Part shown: piece after piece, positions 60,411 through 64,000 of the stretch | Position numbering within the stretch: position 1 is the stretch's first letter | Layout: each line of letters opens with the position of its first letter | NCBI GenBank assembly: GCA_033060915.1 | Contig: CM065394.1 | Location: 30,718,001-30,782,000 of the forward strand | From: Euryodendron excelsum | Taxonomy: Eukaryota; Streptophyta; Magnoliopsida; Ericales; Pentaphylacaceae | Length of the DNA: 64,000 nucleotides | Direction: 5' to 3' | The notes under the pieces: model-generated | What the model was told of the DNA's origin: nothing | What the model saw: the letters and a program-made list of their open reading frames with translations, nothing else | Databases searched by the model: none | Made by a program: the position numbers and the translations under genes

Positions 60411-61878
60411 CACCCTTTATGACTTTTCATCTTGAAGCCTGTTGTTATTATTTTTAAGTTTTCTGTTTTTTTGTTGAATTACAATTAAAAAAAATAAGAA
60501 AAAATCTAGTTGCAGTCTTGCAGCCAAACTGCATCGGCTAATGTGTGACACATTAACCGAGATTCACCTATAATATGTCAAGGTAAGTTTCAATTGATGT
60601 GTCACACATCAGTCAAGTTGCGATTGCAACTAGCAAATTTCAAAAAATAATTTTTCTTTTTCTTTTTAGTATAATTTCTCTTTTACTTCCTTTGTTTTTA
60701 GAATTTCAAACAAATCCTTACATTAAACATGAAATTTACATTTTTTTAAGAAATTTTTTTATTCCACATTGGGGGCCAAAACTCTAGAAAGAAAAAAAAG
60801 ATAAACCAAACACATGACTTCACGACATAATAGGAACGTCATTATTAGTAGGCTACTCTCATCCCTCTATATAAAATTTTTTAAACATGTGTAAGTAAAA
60901 TCATTTGCCTAATTATGTATTTAACACATTAAATTTACATAATGAATTAGGATATATAATACGTCTTATGGATAAGAATATATCTCTTATAAATATTAAA
61001 CATTTGTAGTAACAACAAATCCAAAAGGTTACATTAAAATACTCTACTGCGCAACGTATGGTGTCAATTATAATTACCATTTAAACTTGAATTAATTGTA
61101 ATTACCATTTAAACTTAACTTATCATAGTTAATGCTAAACTTAATAATAGGTGGTCACATTTACACGTTTAGCACTAACTATAATAAGTCTAATTACAAT
61201 TTGTGACAATTATATTTTTAACAAAACACCTTGATTTTTCAAAAATACCTAATCAAGTGGTCAAATTGGTTTTGGTGTTACGAAGAAAAACTTCCTTTGC
61301 TTTTTTTAATCCAAAAGGAGATTACAGGATATTGGGGTCATAGAAGCGGACACCACACATGATGTGCTTTCTTTTTTTTTTTTTTTTTTTGGGTAAATGG
61401 GAGGCCGAAGCATGGGGAGGGACCAGGGCCGAATCCCAAATAATAAGCTAAAAAAACTAAGAAAAATGATACAATTTCCGATTTTATTAATCGAATTATC
61501 ATCTAAATCTTACATTTATTAAATAACGTAAATCCCATCAACTTATGTCTAATCAACTTATGTTTATTCGTTATGATAATTCAATAAAAAAAAGCCAATG
61601 ACTCTTAACATTACTCAAAAACTAAGTATCCGACCACTAGACTGTCACGGTTTTTGGCCAAACCAAGAGGTCCTCATTCTCACTAAAACTAAAGAAAAAA
61701 TATGACGATACACTCAACTCTCAAGCATAGCCTTAAAATCTTAGTCAGGACAAACGGGCTACAGTTATAGGCAGGCCAGATAAATAAGCAAGATAAGAGG
61801 AGAAATAACCTCGAGCTGTTATATATTACCTTAAACCAAAGGCCCAAATATAAAATTGCAATGTGTCAAGCCAGAAAA

Positions 61879-64000
61879 TTATCCATCTGAATTCCCAAGC
61901 ATTGCTCGAAGCCTCATCGGAAGTCCATAAAGCCGAATGAATCCGGCAGCATCGGCCTGATCATAGATCTGCCCACTCTCGAAGGATGAGATATCTTGCC
62001 TGTATAGACTATAGGGGCTTTCGCAACTAGTCACAGAAACAGAACCTTTGTACAATTTGAGTGTCACTGATCCAGTGGTAGTTGCCGTGATCTTCTCCAT
62101 GAAAGCGTCCACTGCCTCAGGAAGAGGGTCAAACCACTTGCCTGCATATACCACCTCGGCGTATTTGAGGGCGAGGGAGTCTTTGACTTGAATTGTTTCA
62201 CGATCGAGCATTAGAGACTCGAGTTCGCGTGCAGCGCTGAAGAGGATGGTCCCACCAGGAGTTTCATAGACTCCGCGACTTTTCATATCCACTAGCCGGT
62301 TTTCAAACATGTCAACACGGCCGATTCCATGTCTCCCACCAATTTTATTTAGCTCAGAGAGAAGAGACGCAGGGGAGAGCTTCTTTCCATTCACTGAAAC
62401 AGGAAGTCCCCAAGCTATCCCAATTTCTACATATCTAGATGGGATTCGAGCAAATGGAAAAGGAAATAAGGAAGTGCATAAATCAGGAGAGTGACTAATG
62501 TAAAGGAATTGAAATGCAGATTAAACAAGAAAACTTACTTGGGTTAGTCAGGTGCATCTTCTGGGTCGACGGTCATCATGTACGTATCCTTCTTCGGCTC
62601 ATTTGTTGGGTCTTCCATGATATCTCCCTTCAATGGTCAGACCACACACACAGAGGCAACAAAGAAATAATTATTTTATATTTTTTCAGAAGACTTAAAC
62701 AAGACCTTAGATATTATACTCATCATCCACAGAAGGAAAGAAAAACAAGATCAAGTTAACAAAGCCAAAGTTTGACTTGGGATAACATAGCTGAAATCAA
62801 ACAATTTGCATACAAAACAACATCAAAAAGTAACATACAAGCACAATTACATAAGAGTTTCAAAAAATTATGCTAGAACACAAAAAACTAAAAAGAGGAG
62901 ATGGTTTGTTGTTGTCGAGTTTTCTTAGTTTCTCGAGTTTCTCAAGTTTACCACCATATCTAATTCTATACACTGGGGAAGTACCTAGGCAGTGCAAGTG
63001 ATTGGACATCTCACAATAAATGATATCAAAGTTGTCATCTTCTATAGAATTAGAAGTCACAGATCCATCTGATACACTCAAGACATTGCAAACAAACATG
63101 AACTCTAGGAACCATTGTTTCAACATTTTATTCCTGAAATTGTAAAGGGTGCTGCACATAGTATTAAATTGAATCGTGTGTTTGAAAACCCCTTTTAAAA
63201 TAAGACTAGATGGACTCCAATTTTTCTCCTTGACAAGTCCAAATGAACATGCTTCAAAGGTTATACACTCTACCATAAATTAGTAACCAACAGATCTATA
63301 GTGACAATGTGTCTTCATACTTGTCCTCAAAAACAACTTGCAGAGTAAACTCCAAACAATCGTCGCTCGAGATCAGCAAACAAAACTAGGTGACCATAAT
63401 GCAAGAAATTAAGCTGTAAATAGAGAGTGGAAAAAACAAAAAATTATAGAGAAAAAGGGGAGTTGGTTTTTGGGTTGGGGTAACTCAATGCAGCAACAGA
63501 ATATACTATACACACCCAAAACCTAAAATAAGAACTGATAAGAGTACCTCGTGACTGAGGTGCCATAAATTCCTGTCTCTGCTGTAGATGGATTTCTTTG
63601 TCACAGGGACAGGCACATTATGTTTCTTGGCATATTCAATAGCGTCTTCTCTCCCTCTGATGTCCCATTCCCTCCAGGGAGCCACAACATTGAGTTCAGG
63701 ATTTAGAGCAAAGAAAGTGAGCTCAAAGCGGACCTGTGTATATAAAGCAGGCAGGACTGTGGTTTAATTACAAGAGCTGCTCCATTAACTTTTCAAAACA
63801 ATAAAGGATTACGAAATGATTTTACTGAAGCATGCCTGATCATTTCCCTTCCCAGTGCATCCATGAGAAACAGCATCAGCTCCAACTTCTTTAGCAACAT
63901 CAACCATGGCCTGCCCTTGCAGATAAATGGTCTGAGTCTATAACTTGTACAAGACAACTAAAACAGATACATCAAATGCGGTAAAATACAAACTTGACAG
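61879..64000 (-). CDS. ASS: argininosuccinate synthase, 3' part, with in-frame stop
   Basis: Four minus-strand exons lie inside the window (63836-63910, 63548-63733, 62539-62627, 61879-62434); the 5' exons lie beyond 64000. Family phrases run in order: [108 protein letters not shown] and [15 protein letters not shown]. The enzyme joins citrulline and aspartate with ATP in arginine synthesis, in the plastid in plants. Oddities: the codon at 62544-62546 is TAA where relatives have Gln or a similar residue (..EDAPD-stop-P..), which would drop about 187 C-terminal residues. The donor after exon 63836-63910 is GC (CAG|GCATGC). It may be a pseudogene, a null allele or a sequence error. Confidence 0.9.

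Larger units (their letters stand above)
58689..61878. other. AT-rich intergenic region with TA microsatellites
   Basis: No gene is supported. There are many TA tracts (59554-59592, about 59620-59645, about 59970-59990), one dispersed repeat copy at 60345, and a T18 run before a GGGTAAATGGGAGGCCG stretch near 61392. The final part is the 3' UTR of the argininosuccinate synthase gene. Confidence 0.5.

Overview
The window is nuclear DNA from a flowering plant, most likely a eudicot. It shows intron-split genes with GT-AG junctions, AT-rich intergenic DNA, Ty1/copia and MULE-type transposons, a plant-type U5 snRNA promoter and plant-specific families such as mTERF and LRR receptor-like pseudokinases. 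No bacterial-style system, CRISPR array or operon is present. I did not find a clearly new biological system. The notable material is a fully assigned snRNA gene, dated mobile elements, and several apparent breaks in housekeeping genes.

Layout. 1-4808: a Gypsy-type LTR-like stretch abuts a truncated, decayed copia element on the minus strand. 4809-8040: intergenic, with degenerate tandem repeats and a 1248-bp non-autonomous MULE with perfect 9-bp target duplications. 8041-11292 (+): a mitochondrially targeted protein resembling Bot1/mS45. 12221-13638 (-, with a probable 5' UTR exon to about 16 kb): mitochondrial pyruvate carrier MPC1. 16438-22646 (+): M18 aspartyl aminopeptidase in 11 exons, with a 1-nt frame break in exon 6, a duplicated splice donor and a 60-G tract in an intron. 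23753-23976 (+): U5 snRNA gene with USE, TATA box, Sm site and 3' box. 25515-36022 (-): adenylate kinase, whose 8-kb first intron holds an entire copia element with a TGACC target duplication. 37621-42116 (-): NOP56, head-to-head with an intronless mTERF gene (42690-44060, +). 45547-45885: a relic of a second mTERF gene interrupted by 93 consecutive G. 51111-54302 (+): LRR receptor-like pseudokinase. 54.5-61.8 kb: AT-rich intergenic DNA with duplicated blocks and a 131-bp x 3 tandem array. 61879-64000 (-): 3' part of argininosuccinate synthase, carrying an in-frame stop and running off the window.

The genes are housekeeping functions that do not form a pathway: organellar metabolism and expression (MPC1, mTERF, the mS45-like protein, adenylate kinase), RNA processing (U5, NOP56), peptide turnover, arginine synthesis and surface signalling. 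Two head-to-head pairs (MPC1 with the aminopeptidase, NOP56 with mTERF) probably share bidirectional promoters. Exon borders were set by hand from splice consensus, reading-frame continuity and family resemblance. Coding borders should be accurate to the base in most cases; UTR limits are approximate.
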